Assembly: GCA_035547915.1 (NCBI GenBank)
Contig: DASZTS010000094.1
Span: 62,001 to 126,000 of the forward strand
Direction of reading: 5' to 3'
Length of the DNA stretch: 64,000 nt
Source of the DNA: DASSFG01 sp035547915
GTDB lineage: Bacteria > Planctomycetota > Planctomycetia > Pirellulales > JAICIG01
Below, in pieces: positions 26,597 to 34,614 of this stretch (position 1 is its first letter; each line of letters begins with the position of its first letter). The notes under the pieces are model-generated. The model was not told the origin of the DNA. It worked only from the letters and a program-made list of their open reading frames with translations, and ran no database searches. The position numbers and the translations under genes are program-made.

Positions 26597-28591
26597 ATGA
26601 TCATGTTCACCACGTTGACGGCCGTCAGGCCCCAAGGATTCTACGTCGGCCTGCTGCGGCGATTCGTCCGCGGTGCCGCTCTGTCTGCCGCATTCGGCGC
26701 GATCGCCACGAATGTCGGACAGGCTTTCGACGGATCGTCCTACTCGCCGCCGGAACGCGCTTCGGCATCGAGCGACTCGCAGCGAACGAAGAAGAATTCA
26801 CTGAACGCTCGACAAGCGAGCCGCTACGTGCCGCTCCAACGGTGGGCGGCCGCCCAACAGGCACCCCGACCAGGCGCGCCTCAGCAAACCGTAGTGCCAG
26901 CCGCCGATGCCGCACCGCGCAACACGCCTGCCGTCTCCAGCCAACGCGCTCCCAACATGACCGGACTACCTGCGCCAACGGTAAACACGGTCGGAATCGT
27001 CCGACCTTCCGGCTATGTCATGACGGGCGGCCCGCAACCGGTGGCCATGAATGTCGTACGCCAAGAAGAAGAGGATGAGAACCGTCCGGGGTTGGACGGG
27101 CCGGTGGAAAGATTGCCCGATCTACGCGACGATCTTCTGCCGGGTTCTCGCACACAGGCGGAAACGGTCGACGCACCGCCGGTGTTGCCGCCCCCCGTCG
27201 AGGAATACGTCATCGACCTGCCGACGACCCTGCGCTTGCTCACGTCGGCCAACCCGACCGTGGCGAGTGCGCGTGAAGTAGTACGGGAGACGCTCGCGCT
27301 GCAGACCAAGGCCCGCGTGATGCTACTGCCCAGCCTCAACGGCGGTTTGGCTTATCACGACCATCAGGGCAACCTGCAAGCGTCGACCGGTCAGATGAAA
27401 TACATGTATGAGAAGTCTCTGTATTACGGTGCCGGTTCGCGCGTTTGGACGGCAGAAAGCCTAGCCGTACCCGGTGTAAGAATCTTCAGCCACCTGGGTG
27501 ACGCCATCTTCGAACCCCTGGCGATGCGGCAACAGGTGGGTACCCGGCGGTTCGATTCCGCCGCCACGGGCAACACGCTGGCCTTGGAAGCCATCGTTCG
27601 TTACTTCGACTTGCTCGGCGCCGAGGGCCGCTACGAGGCGGTGCGCCAATCGGAGAGGGAGGCGGCCGAGATCGTGAGGATCACGGCTTCGTACGCCAAG
27701 ACCGGGCAGGGGCGCGAAGGCGACGCCAACCGCGCCCGCACCGAGGCTTACCTCATGCACGTGGAAGTACAGACTGCGGAGGAACGCATGGCCGTTGCCT
27801 CGGGCCGGCTGGCCGAAGTCCTCAGTCTCGATCCGAGCATTCGCCTGAAGACCGTCGGCGGTCCGATCGCCGGCGTGGAGATCATCGATCCGGATACCGA
27901 TTTGCAGACCCTCATTCGTACGGCCGAGCGTCGCCGGCCCGAGTTGGCCGCCGGCAGCATGACCATCGAGCACAACGCCATTCGCCTACGCCAGGAGAAG
28001 CTCCGCCCGCTGTTTCCGCTCGCCCTCGTCGGCTACAGCGCCGGCTCCTTCGGCGGCGGCAGCCCTCTCTTTCCTCCCGAGTTGGGTTCGTTTCGCGGGC
28101 GTGCCGACTTCGACGCCTTGGCCCTCTGGTCGTTGCAAAACATGGGTGTGGGCAACGCCGCCACGGTCAGTGAGCGCCGCGCCGTGCTCAACCAATCAAT
28201 CGCCGACCGCACTCGCGCCTTGAACGGCATTCGCCAGGAAGTCATCGCCGCTTATGGTCTGGTCAAGGGCGAGCAGTTCCAGATCCAGATCACGCAGCGT
28301 CAGTTGGTCGACAGCGAGCAGGGTTTTCGTGAGGAGTTTGCCCGCTTACTCGGTGCCGAAGCCCTGCCGATCGAAGTGCTCAACAGCGTCGCACAGCTCG
28401 GTTTCGCGCGGCAGGAGCTGATTAAATCGGTCACGGCCTACAATCAGTCCCAATTCCGCCTGTTCGTGGCCACCGGACTCTCGCCCATGACGGCCAAATT
28501 GCCGCCTACGGACTCGCAACGACCGCTCGGAAGGCAGCCGGCGCGGACCGAAAGCGGAAATGTTCCCCCGCCGCCTCCGTCAGCGTCGTAG
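26597..28591 (+). CDS. TolC-family outer-membrane efflux protein, second copy
   Basis: The start is placed at ATG 26597 (MIMFTTL), because residues encoded further upstream do not look like a leader; this gives 664 residues. A long N-terminal Pro/Ala/Gln-rich stretch (about residues 45-180) precedes the two OEP repeats. Blocks shared with the first copy are TSANPTVASAREVVRETLAL, AEIVRITASYAKTGQGREGD, RTAERRRPELAAGSM and VGYSAGSFGGGS. The two genes are therefore tandem duplicates that have diverged mainly in the N-terminal extension. Two channels with one pump might reflect two substrates, or heteromeric channels. No lipobox is seen. Confidence 0.85.
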   Translation: MIMFTTLTAVRPQGFYVGLLRRFVRGAALSAAFGAIATNVGQAFDGSSYSPPERASASSDSQRTKKNSLNARQASRYVPLQRWAAAQQAPRPGAPQQTVVPAADAAPRNTPAVSSQRAPNMTGLPAPTVNTVGIVRPSGYVMTGGPQPVAMNVVRQEEEDENRPGLDGPVERLPDLRDDLLPGSRTQAETVDAPPVLPPPVEEYVIDLPTTLRLLTSANPTVASAREVVRETLALQTKARVMLLPSLNGGLAYHDHQGNLQASTGQMKYMYEKSLYYGAGSRVWTAESLAVPGVRIFSHLGDAIFEPLAMRQQVGTRRFDSAATGNTLALEAIVRYFDLLGAEGRYEAVRQSEREAAEIVRITASYAKTGQGREGDANRARTEAYLMHVEVQTAEERMAVASGRLAEVLSLDPSIRLKTVGGPIAGVEIIDPDTDLQTLIRTAERRRPELAAGSMTIEHNAIRLRQEKLRPLFPLALVGYSAGSFGGGSPLFPPELGSFRGRADFDALALWSLQNMGVGNAATVSERRAVLNQSIADRTRALNGIRQEVIAAYGLVKGEQFQIQITQRQLVDSEQGFREEFARLLGAEALPIEVLNSVAQLGFARQELIKSVTAYNQSQFRLFVATGLSPMTAKLPPTDSQRPLGRQPARTESGNVPPPPPSAS

Positions 28592-28640
28592 GACCGGAAC
28601 GAACGCAACGGCCTACTCATCGCTGTTCGTGCACAATCGC

Positions 28641-28685
28641 AAAAAAACAGCCGCTCTTCCGCCGGCGGGGACGGAGAGCGGCTGT
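28641..28685 (-). terminator. Rho-independent terminator of the two-PDZ gene
   Basis: Read on the minus strand, ACAGCCGCTCT (28685-28675) pairs perfectly with AGAGCGGCTGT (28657-28647) and is followed by seven T. It lies between the convergent TolC and PDZ genes. The T-run serves the minus-strand gene. Confidence 0.85.
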
Positions 28686-28807
28686 GCGAGGCACCTGCGC
28701 GGCGCGGGGTCACAACTCGTGGGAACCACGATCTTGATCGTGGCCCGTATCAATTCGGTCGGATTCGTCATCACCTCGGACTAGCGAGGCTGATGCCGAC
28801 CGTCGCT

Positions 28808-30139
28808 TCAATAGTTGTCGTCCTCGTTGTCGCGGTCGTTGCGATCCCGGTCATTGCGGTCCCGGTCGTCACGATCATCCGAATCACGATCCGCCTGTCG
28901 CTGACGGCGGTTGGCGTTCGAGTTGTCGCGGTAAGAACCCTGCCCGTACGTGTTGCGCCGTCCCATGCGGTTCGAAGCAAAGATTTCTTGCTGCGAGACG
29001 AGTGTCGCATGCAGCGTACGCTCGCGCCCGTTACGTTCGACGGTGACGCTAACGTCGTCGTCGACGTCCTTTTGTGACAAGAGGTGCTGCAAGTCGCGAT
29101 TCGATTGGACATCGTCGTCGTCGATGGCGACGATCTCGTCGCCCGGACGAATACCAGCCTCCTCGGCAGGGCTTTGGGGATAAATGCCGCTGACGCGAAC
29201 ACGATCGCGCGCATTCTCGTCGAGCGTCACGCCCAAGAAGGCCCGATCTCGATCGCCCTCGTTGCGGTTGCCGTATTGGTTCTCGTCATATTGTCCGTTA
29301 CCGGTGCGGCGAGAAGCGCGGCTGTAACTACGATTGTTGTACTGACCGTACGTCGGATTGCCGTAACCTTGGCGTTGATTGCCGTAACCCTGATTGTAGG
29401 TGGCTTGTTCCGCGTATCCGTCCTCGTCGTAACCCTGGTCGTACGCTTGGTTGGCATAACCCTGGTTGTAGTCTTGCGAATACCCGGAGGCACGCGAGTT
29501 GCGCTGGTTGCGGTAGCCTTGATTCCAGTTGCCCTGATTGTTGTAGCCTTGCTGCATTTGTCCGTAGCCTTGGCCGTACTGCCCATTGTTCCACTGCTGC
29601 TGGCCGCGGTTGCGGCTGGTATAGTTGCGGCGACTCGACATCGTGGCATCCACCGTTCGCTTACGGCCGTCTCGCAGGATGCCGATTTCGATTTGCTCGT
29701 CTGCGCCGACGCGGTCGACTTGCCGCCTCAGTTCGTCGAGGTTCGAAACACGGTGGCCGTTGATGCTCAAGATCTCGTCGCCGCGATCGAGGCCCGCTTC
29801 CTCGGCCGGGCTGCCAGGTTGCACACGTCGGACCTCGAGTGGATTCGAATGGTCGTTGTACAACACCACGCCTAGGCTCGCATGTCCTTGCTGACGGCTG
29901 GCCTGCGAACCGCGCGACGAGCTGCGGTTATTGTTGTTATTCGACCTATTGTTGTTGTCGTCGGATTGCTGATCGCGCGACGAGCGATCGCGGTCGTCGT
30001 TCGCGCTCGAGTCGCTGGAATCATCGCGGCTCGAATCGTTGCGACTCTGGGCCGCAACGCTGCCCGCCGTCAACGCCCATGCAGACAGGGCGAGGACGCC
30101 AATGGTCTTGCTCAGAGAGCGGAACCAAAACTTTCGCAT
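28808..30139 (-). CDS. Exported two-PDZ protein with prion-like Q/N/G/Y-rich linker
   Basis: A 443-residue protein with a strong AGGAGG 8 bases before the ATG. Order: signal peptide 1-30 (ends VAAQ); N/D/S/R-rich 31-85; PDZ1 86-167 (SLGVVLYND; GSPAEEAGLDRGDEILSING); Q/N/G/Y-rich segment 172-292 with many QGY, NQGY and GYGNQ units; PDZ2 299-381 (FLGVTLDENA; SPAEEAGIRPGDEIVAID); R/D/N-rich tail 382-443. There is no protease domain, so it is not HtrA/DegP. PDZ domains bind C-terminal peptides. The linker composition matches what is called prion-like or phase-separating in other proteins. It could be a periplasmic scaffold. Monocistronic, with its own terminator. Confidence 0.85.
   Translation of the reverse strand: MRKFWFRSLSKTIGVLALSAWALTAGSVAAQSRNDSSRDDSSDSSANDDRDRSSRDQQSDDNNNRSNNNNNRSSSRGSQASRQQGHASLGVVLYNDHSNPLEVRRVQPGSPAEEAGLDRGDEILSINGHRVSNLDELRRQVDRVGADEQIEIGILRDGRKRTVDATMSSRRNYTSRNRGQQQWNNGQYGQGYGQMQQGYNNQGNWNQGYRNQRNSRASGYSQDYNQGYANQAYDQGYDEDGYAEQATYNQGYGNQRQGYGNPTYGQYNNRSYSRASRRTGNGQYDENQYGNRNEGDRDRAFLGVTLDENARDRVRVSGIYPQSPAEEAGIRPGDEIVAIDDDDVQSNRDLQHLLSQKDVDDDVSVTVERNGRERTLHATLVSQQEIFASNRMGRRNTYGQGSYRDNSNANRRQRQADRDSDDRDDRDRNDRDRNDRDNEDDNY
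29264..29626 (-). repeat. Low-complexity repeat coding for QGY/NQGY units
   Basis: This part of the PDZ gene encodes residues 172-292, made mostly of Gln, Asn, Gly and Tyr. Short in-frame units such as AACCAGGGCTAC vary in codon choice, so the repeat is kept at protein level and not only by recent DNA duplication. Confidence 0.75.
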
Positions 30140-30597
30140 CTACCTTCCTCCTAAAAGTGAAACCTGGTTGCGCACCACAAGACCTTCTTGAGGCGCGCGA
30201 ACGCCAACGTCTCAGAACACGACAAGAACCCAAAGCGCTTGGCCGACCGTGGCCGCGACAAAGTGCAACGAAAGAGCGCCCACCCTGGGCTTCAGAAGGA
30301 CACGAAAGTGATCAGCCGACCGATCATACCGAATGCGGTGGCGGCAGAAGGCCTGAGCAAAGGCCGCCCGGCCGTCGAGCGTCGATCGGCCGGGCGCGTC
30401 TGCATCAAAACATATTCGTGACCCCAGACAATGTCAAATGAAAGTTGCATGAGCGTCGCGCGCGGTTCGACAGCATTCTTTGGGCCGCGGGAACGCGAAT
30501 ATGTGCTGCGGAATTTGGCATACTAAATGCTCCTTTTCCGTCGAAAACACGCGGCTCATTGATCAACTGCACGAATGCGAAAAAGAGGATTCTAGTC
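30140..30597. other. 458-bp intergenic region between divergent genes
   Basis: No gene is recognised. It holds the PDZ gene's ribosome-binding site on the minus side and a sigma-54-like site on the plus side (30516-30530). An inverted repeat GGCCG-CCCGGCCG with GATCGGCCGGGC around 30364-30397 can form a GC-rich stem without a T-run. Confidence 0.45.
30516..30530 (+). promoter_or_regulatory. Sigma-54-like promoter upstream of the 75-residue protein gene
   Basis: TGGCATACTAAATGC fits the -24/-12 pattern TGGCAC-N5-TTGC with two mismatches and correct GG-GC spacing. It lies 67 bases before the ATG at 30598. No enhancer-binding site was identified. Confidence 0.35.
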
Positions 30598-30825
30598 ATG
30601 GCACATCACGAAGAATGGGGACTGTGCAAAGACTGCAAATGGTTTCAGATCGAACCGGCTGCCCAACCGGATGACGAAACGATGGGACTGTGCATCGACG
30701 AGGAATTGCAACGTTTCCGGTTGCGCGTCTCCGGCAACAGCGGTTGCAACCGATTCATTGCCGGCGAGGTTGCGCACGCCGTCGGCTCGAGCGCCGCACC
30801 GCCGATCGCTGTGCCAACGCGCTAA
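30598..30825 (+). CDS. Small Cys-containing protein, unknown
   Basis: A 75-residue protein. The frame is open further upstream, but ATG 30598 has AGAGGA about 7 bases before it and starts the conserved-looking part. Four Cys are arranged as CKDCKWF, later GLC and GCNRF, which could bind a metal or form disulfides. There is no signal peptide or membrane segment. A Cys-containing start with a lone GCNRF end is seen in small uncharacterised bacterial proteins, but I do not recognise a named family. It probably shares a transcript with the 81-residue gene 27 bp downstream and may be under a sigma-54-like promoter. Confidence 0.6.
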   Translation: MAHHEEWGLCKDCKWFQIEPAAQPDDETMGLCIDEELQRFRLRVSGNSGCNRFIAGEVAHAVGSSAAPPIAVPTR

Positions 30826-30852
30826 TCCCGCCCGACGAAGCTGGTAGATCAG

Positions 30853-31098
30853 ATGGAACCGAAAACGATCCAGAATATCGACGAGCCCGACAGGCACGAC
30901 TCGGAATCGCCGAAACAAGTCGCACCGCCTCACGAAGTCGAATTGGCAGACAACTTCGATCGGCGGCAAATGGTGCGGGACTTTGTCGCCCAACACCCAG
31001 ACGCCTCGGCTGACGATGTCGTACGCGCCTTTCATGAGAGGAGGGTCGACGTCTCGACGACGCTCGTCCTCCAAGAGTTAGAACGGCGTCGGAGCTGA
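30853..31098 (+). CDS. Small hypothetical protein with helix-turn-helix-like C-terminus
   Basis: An 81-residue acidic protein. Residues 1-35 look disordered. Residues of about 40-80 (VRDFVAQHPDASADDVVRAF, then HERRVDVSTTLVLQELERRR) have the spacing of a small three-helix fold resembling winged-helix domains in which a variable loop precedes a recognition helix; this is pattern matching, not a family hit. It lies 27 bp after the Cys-containing gene, with only a weak GGTAG ribosome-binding site. It could be a small regulator; function is unknown. Confidence 0.5.
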   Translation: MEPKTIQNIDEPDRHDSESPKQVAPPHEVELADNFDRRQMVRDFVAQHPDASADDVVRAFHERRVDVSTTLVLQELERRRS

Positions 31099-31166
31099 GT
31101 GACCTATGCGAGAATTGATTCTGACGCGCCGACTATGTTGCCGGGCAAACAGCTGTCGGACGGACG

Positions 31167-32366
31167 TTATGCCGGCTCGCCAAAACCGAGGACGCGGCGA
31201 ACTTCGGCCGGCGTAGTGAGATGTGCCTCGACCGCCTCGCAGGCTCGACGAAAAAGGGGTACCATGCCGGCCTCAATGGCCAGTTGCTCTAAGCGGGCGC
31301 GGTCACCTCGCGAAAGAATGGTCCGCGCCAGTTCGTTCCCCTGTATGACCAACATCTCCGCCAGGGCAACGCGGCCGCGATAACCCGTGCCGCGGCAGTC
31401 GGCGCACCCCGCCGGTATACTCATTTCTTTGATCGGCAGCCCGAGCCGCAGATCAGCAGCCTCGACCGTTTGTGCGCATTCGCAAAGCCGCCGCACCAAA
31501 CGTTGCGATATGATCGCCAAGATGCCGCTGCGTAAGAGGTAGGGAGCGATCTCCATGTCGCTGAGCCGGCTGACGGCACCGGCGGCGCTGGCCGCGTGGA
31601 AACTGCTGATCACGAGATGCCCGGTCAGCGAGGCCTGGAAGACGGTCTCCGCGGTAGCGCGATCGCGGATCTCGCCCACCATGATAACCTCGGGATCCTG
31701 TCGCAATAGAAATCGCAGACCGGCCGCCAAATCGAAGCCGGCCGCGGCATTGACTTGCGTTTGCGCTACGCCCGGCACCGCCATCTCGATCGGGTCTTCG
31801 AGCGACGCCAGGCTGCGCCGTCCCTCCGACCGCCGGCCGATCTCGCTGAGGCAGGCGTAGAGCGTCGTCGTCTTACCGCTGCCGGCCGGACCGGTGACGA
31901 GGATGGCGCCCGAGGTTTCCGTCAACAGCCGGCGCAACTCGCCGATCAGTTCGGGACGCAGGCCGAGCGCATCGAGCGCCACATACGGGCCACGGTCGGC
32001 AAATAACCGCACGACGGCCTTCTCGCCATACAGCGTGGGAAACGTGCTGACGCGCACCTCGTTGCCCGCGGTCTCGCGGATGCGCCCCTCCTGCGGGACA
32101 TCGGTGCGATAGGTGAGCAGCCCCGCCAGCACTTTGAGCCGAGCGATGACGTTGGACGAAACGCGCGCCGGCAGGACCGCCAGACCTTCGAGCACACCGT
32201 CGATGCGCCACCGCACGTCGAGCCCGTCGGCCATCGGCAGCAGGTGCAGATCGCTGGCTTGCGCTTCGTGCGCGGCGGAAAGTAGCCGATCGACCGCGAG
32301 CGTCGCAAACTGCGGTTCGTTCGCGTCCAATGTCATCAATTCACGACGCAAGCTTTCGAGATTCAT
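31167..32366 (-). CDS. GspE/PilB/PilT-type secretion ATPase, short form
   Basis: A 399-residue type II secretion / type IV pilus ATPase without the N-terminal T2SSE_N domain. Visible motifs: Walker A GPAGSGKTTT (159-168), Asp box SLEDPIE (188-194), Walker B VIMVGEIRD (227-235), His box LVISSFHA (251-258). A Cys pair (CEC, 295-297) and CADCRGTGYRGR further on match the zinc-binding C-domain of GspE/PilB rather than PilT. It thus looks like a GspE shortened at the N-terminus. No other pilus or secretion gene is adjacent, although a DUF1559 prepilin lies 27 kb away. It could power a pilus or pseudopilus assembled from genes elsewhere. Confidence 0.82.
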   Translation of the reverse strand: MNLESLRRELMTLDANEPQFATLAVDRLLSAAHEAQASDLHLLPMADGLDVRWRIDGVLEGLAVLPARVSSNVIARLKVLAGLLTYRTDVPQEGRIRETAGNEVRVSTFPTLYGEKAVVRLFADRGPYVALDALGLRPELIGELRRLLTETSGAILVTGPAGSGKTTTLYACLSEIGRRSEGRRSLASLEDPIEMAVPGVAQTQVNAAAGFDLAAGLRFLLRQDPEVIMVGEIRDRATAETVFQASLTGHLVISSFHAASAAGAVSRLSDMEIAPYLLRSGILAIISQRLVRRLCECAQTVEAADLRLGLPIKEMSIPAGCADCRGTGYRGRVALAEMLVIQGNELARTILSRGDRARLEQLAIEAGMVPLFRRACEAVEAHLTTPAEVRRVLGFGEPA

Positions 32367-32511
32367 ATTACAGAGCGATTGTACCTTGCGCGAGCGACGG
32401 GCTGCCAGTCGGCGGCTCGCCGGGTGGCAACCCTTGGCTTACAATCGAGCGTCCAGGATTCGGCGTTTCGGTCACTCCGGTCAGACACTCCTTTTCGCTC
32501 AGTCCAATACC

Positions 32512-34593
32512 ATGCAAAACTCACCGAACGCCCTGCGATGCGCGATCCTCGTCTGCTTGATATCGATTCCGATGGCCGCTTCGGCCCACGGTCAGCAGCC
32601 GGTCGACGGCGCCTTGGCAGCGACGAATGCAAACGGCCGACAGGCCCGCGTGCACAACCTCAAATTCCTTTCTGACCAGATCGACGATGTTACGACGGCC
32701 GAGAACATTCTGCGTTCGTTCCTCAAGCCATCGATGGCGCAGGCCGAACGTGCGGAAGCACTGTGGAGGGCGGCCGTGAAGTACCGGCACCAGACGGTGC
32801 CGCCCAACGAGTTCTTGGCGGCCGATTGGGAAGCCCACGATCCGGTCAAACTGTTCAATGTATACGGCTATTGCATGTGTTGTTGTAGCTCGGCGGTCAT
32901 CGAGGCGTTGAACCGACTCGACGGCCGCCAGGCTCGCGGACGGATTCTCAACGGCCATAGCGTGCCCGAGGTCCGCTTCGACGACGACTGGCACATGTAC
33001 GACGCCTCGCTCATCACCTACTTTCCGGGGCCCGATGGCCGGCCGGCCTCCGTCGACTCGATCAGTAAATCGATCGGCGAGTGGCATGCCCAACACCCGG
33101 GTTATCAGCGGCAGCCCGCGCGGTTGCTGGAAATAATGCGCTCCGATGGTTGGACCGGTTGGAAGAGCCAGGGACCGAAGCTGCTCGCGAGTTGCCCGTT
33201 CTATCGCTTGGGCTATCTTCCCGCGCGGACCCACGGCTGGGACGCCACGATGCTCGAATACGATCGGCAGTGCGAGGTCTATGAATACGGTTACCAGGTC
33301 GGTCATCGTGCGGTCGTCTCCTTGCGGCCGGGGGAGTCGTTCGTACGCGAAGCGGGCAATCGCGGGTGGCATGTCAACATGCGCGAGTCGCCCGACTGGG
33401 ACGGGCTGCGGGCGAAATCGACCGATGGCGACATGGAGTACCTGCGCGACTTCTTTCCCAAGTTCCATGGCCCGATGGTGGGTAACGGATTTCATCGCTA
33501 CAAACCCGATCTGGCTGTTGGCGGCCTTGCCGCGGGAACCGAGACGTTCGAGAACCTTGCCACCGATGCCTCCGTTGCGGACACGGCCGAGCGTCCGGTC
33601 GTACGACTTGCCGTCGGCGGCAAGCCGGGCGTCGCCGTCATCCCCCTTTCGTCGCCCTACGTCTACTTGAACGGACGCTTGTCGCTACGGCCGTGGCGAA
33701 AAGCTACTGCCGATTCGGTGGCCGTCTCCCTCTCGACGAACAATGGACGGACGTTCCAAAAAATCTGGTCTGCCGACGAGACAGGTTGGAATCGAGCCGA
33801 CGTCGATCTATCGCCGCACATTTTTCGTCGCTACGCCTATTGGCTCAAGATCGAGTTGAAGAGCGATTCGCCCCAAGGGGCCGGGCTCGCGGACTTCGCC
33901 GTCGAGAACGGCATCCAGCATGCGCCGCGCTCGATGCCGTTTCTCGGCCGAGGCGAAAATGCGCTCACCGTCGCGGCGGACGGCGACCCGACGATCGCCA
34001 CTCGCACGGTAACCTGCCGGCTGGCGGCCGAACCCGGCTTTCAGGAAAACGAAACGAGCGAGACGATGGGCCTGACCTTCGAGAACCTCAACTTGGCCCA
34101 TGGTGGCTGCTGGTGGCAAGGCGGCACGGGAGCGATGACCGTACCGGTCGAAACGCCGGGCGAGATCGTCGCCTTGCGGTTCGGCGGCCATTTTCGCGCT
34201 CGCGGCGAAAAGGACCTGCTCGTGGTTCGCGTCAGTTTCGATGAAGGACGCACCTGGCAAGAGGCGGCCCGGGTCGCCGGCCCGACGCAAGGCCGCACGG
34301 AGTATTTTCGTTTCGACAAAGTGCCGCCGGCCGCCAAGCGGACCTTGTTGCGATATGAAATGACCGGCAACAACACGGTGGGTGTATTGAGCTTCCGCGT
34401 CGATGCCGACTATCGCGATCCGACCGGCGTCGGCTTTCGGCCGTTCGAGGTGGTGCACCGGTGGCACGAGGCCGACCGCGAGAAGGAGTGGCGCGAGACG
34501 GTCGAGCGGTTGCCGCACTCGTATCGAATCACCACTGCCGCCGAGCCCGAAATGCTGTCGGTCGAATACCGCATGCCGCCGCAGAGCGAGTGA
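32512..34593 (+). CDS. Secreted transglutaminase-like domain protein
   Basis: The start at 32512 is chosen because it begins a signal peptide (ALRCAILVCLISIPMAASAHGQ); the frame stays open upstream but runs into the divergent gene. The product has 693 residues. A transglutaminase-like core fits residues of about 110-170: NVYGYCMCCCSSAVIEAL (candidate Cys121, 123, 124 or 125), then GHSVPEVRFDDDWHMYDAS, where His149 and Asp164 match the H...EV...W...D pattern of the family. The remaining 500 residues are beta-rich, with repeated sandwich-like modules. Such proteins hydrolyse or cross-link peptides or polysaccharide-linked amides; here the substrate is unknown. The gene ends convergently 21 bp before the next gene. 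Confidence 0.72.
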   Translation: MQNSPNALRCAILVCLISIPMAASAHGQQPVDGALAATNANGRQARVHNLKFLSDQIDDVTTAENILRSFLKPSMAQAERAEALWRAAVKYRHQTVPPNEFLAADWEAHDPVKLFNVYGYCMCCCSSAVIEALNRLDGRQARGRILNGHSVPEVRFDDDWHMYDASLITYFPGPDGRPASVDSISKSIGEWHAQHPGYQRQPARLLEIMRSDGWTGWKSQGPKLLASCPFYRLGYLPARTHGWDATMLEYDRQCEVYEYGYQVGHRAVVSLRPGESFVREAGNRGWHVNMRESPDWDGLRAKSTDGDMEYLRDFFPKFHGPMVGNGFHRYKPDLAVGGLAAGTETFENLATDASVADTAERPVVRLAVGGKPGVAVIPLSSPYVYLNGRLSLRPWRKATADSVAVSLSTNNGRTFQKIWSADETGWNRADVDLSPHIFRRYAYWLKIELKSDSPQGAGLADFAVENGIQHAPRSMPFLGRGENALTVAADGDPTIATRTVTCRLAAEPGFQENETSETMGLTFENLNLAHGGCWWQGGTGAMTVPVETPGEIVALRFGGHFRARGEKDLLVVRVSFDEGRTWQEAARVAGPTQGRTEYFRFDKVPPAAKRTLLRYEMTGNNTVGVLSFRVDADYRDPTGVGFRPFEVVHRWHEADREKEWRETVERLPHSYRITTAAEPEMLSVEYRMPPQSE

Positions 34594-34614
34594 AGTCGGT
34601 TGACCGATGCGGCC

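Noticed and set aside
27549..27565. GGCGGTTCGATTCCGCC, which looks like a tRNA T-arm
   Set aside because: It lies inside the second TolC gene in a conserved frame, and no acceptor stem or anticodon arm surrounds it.
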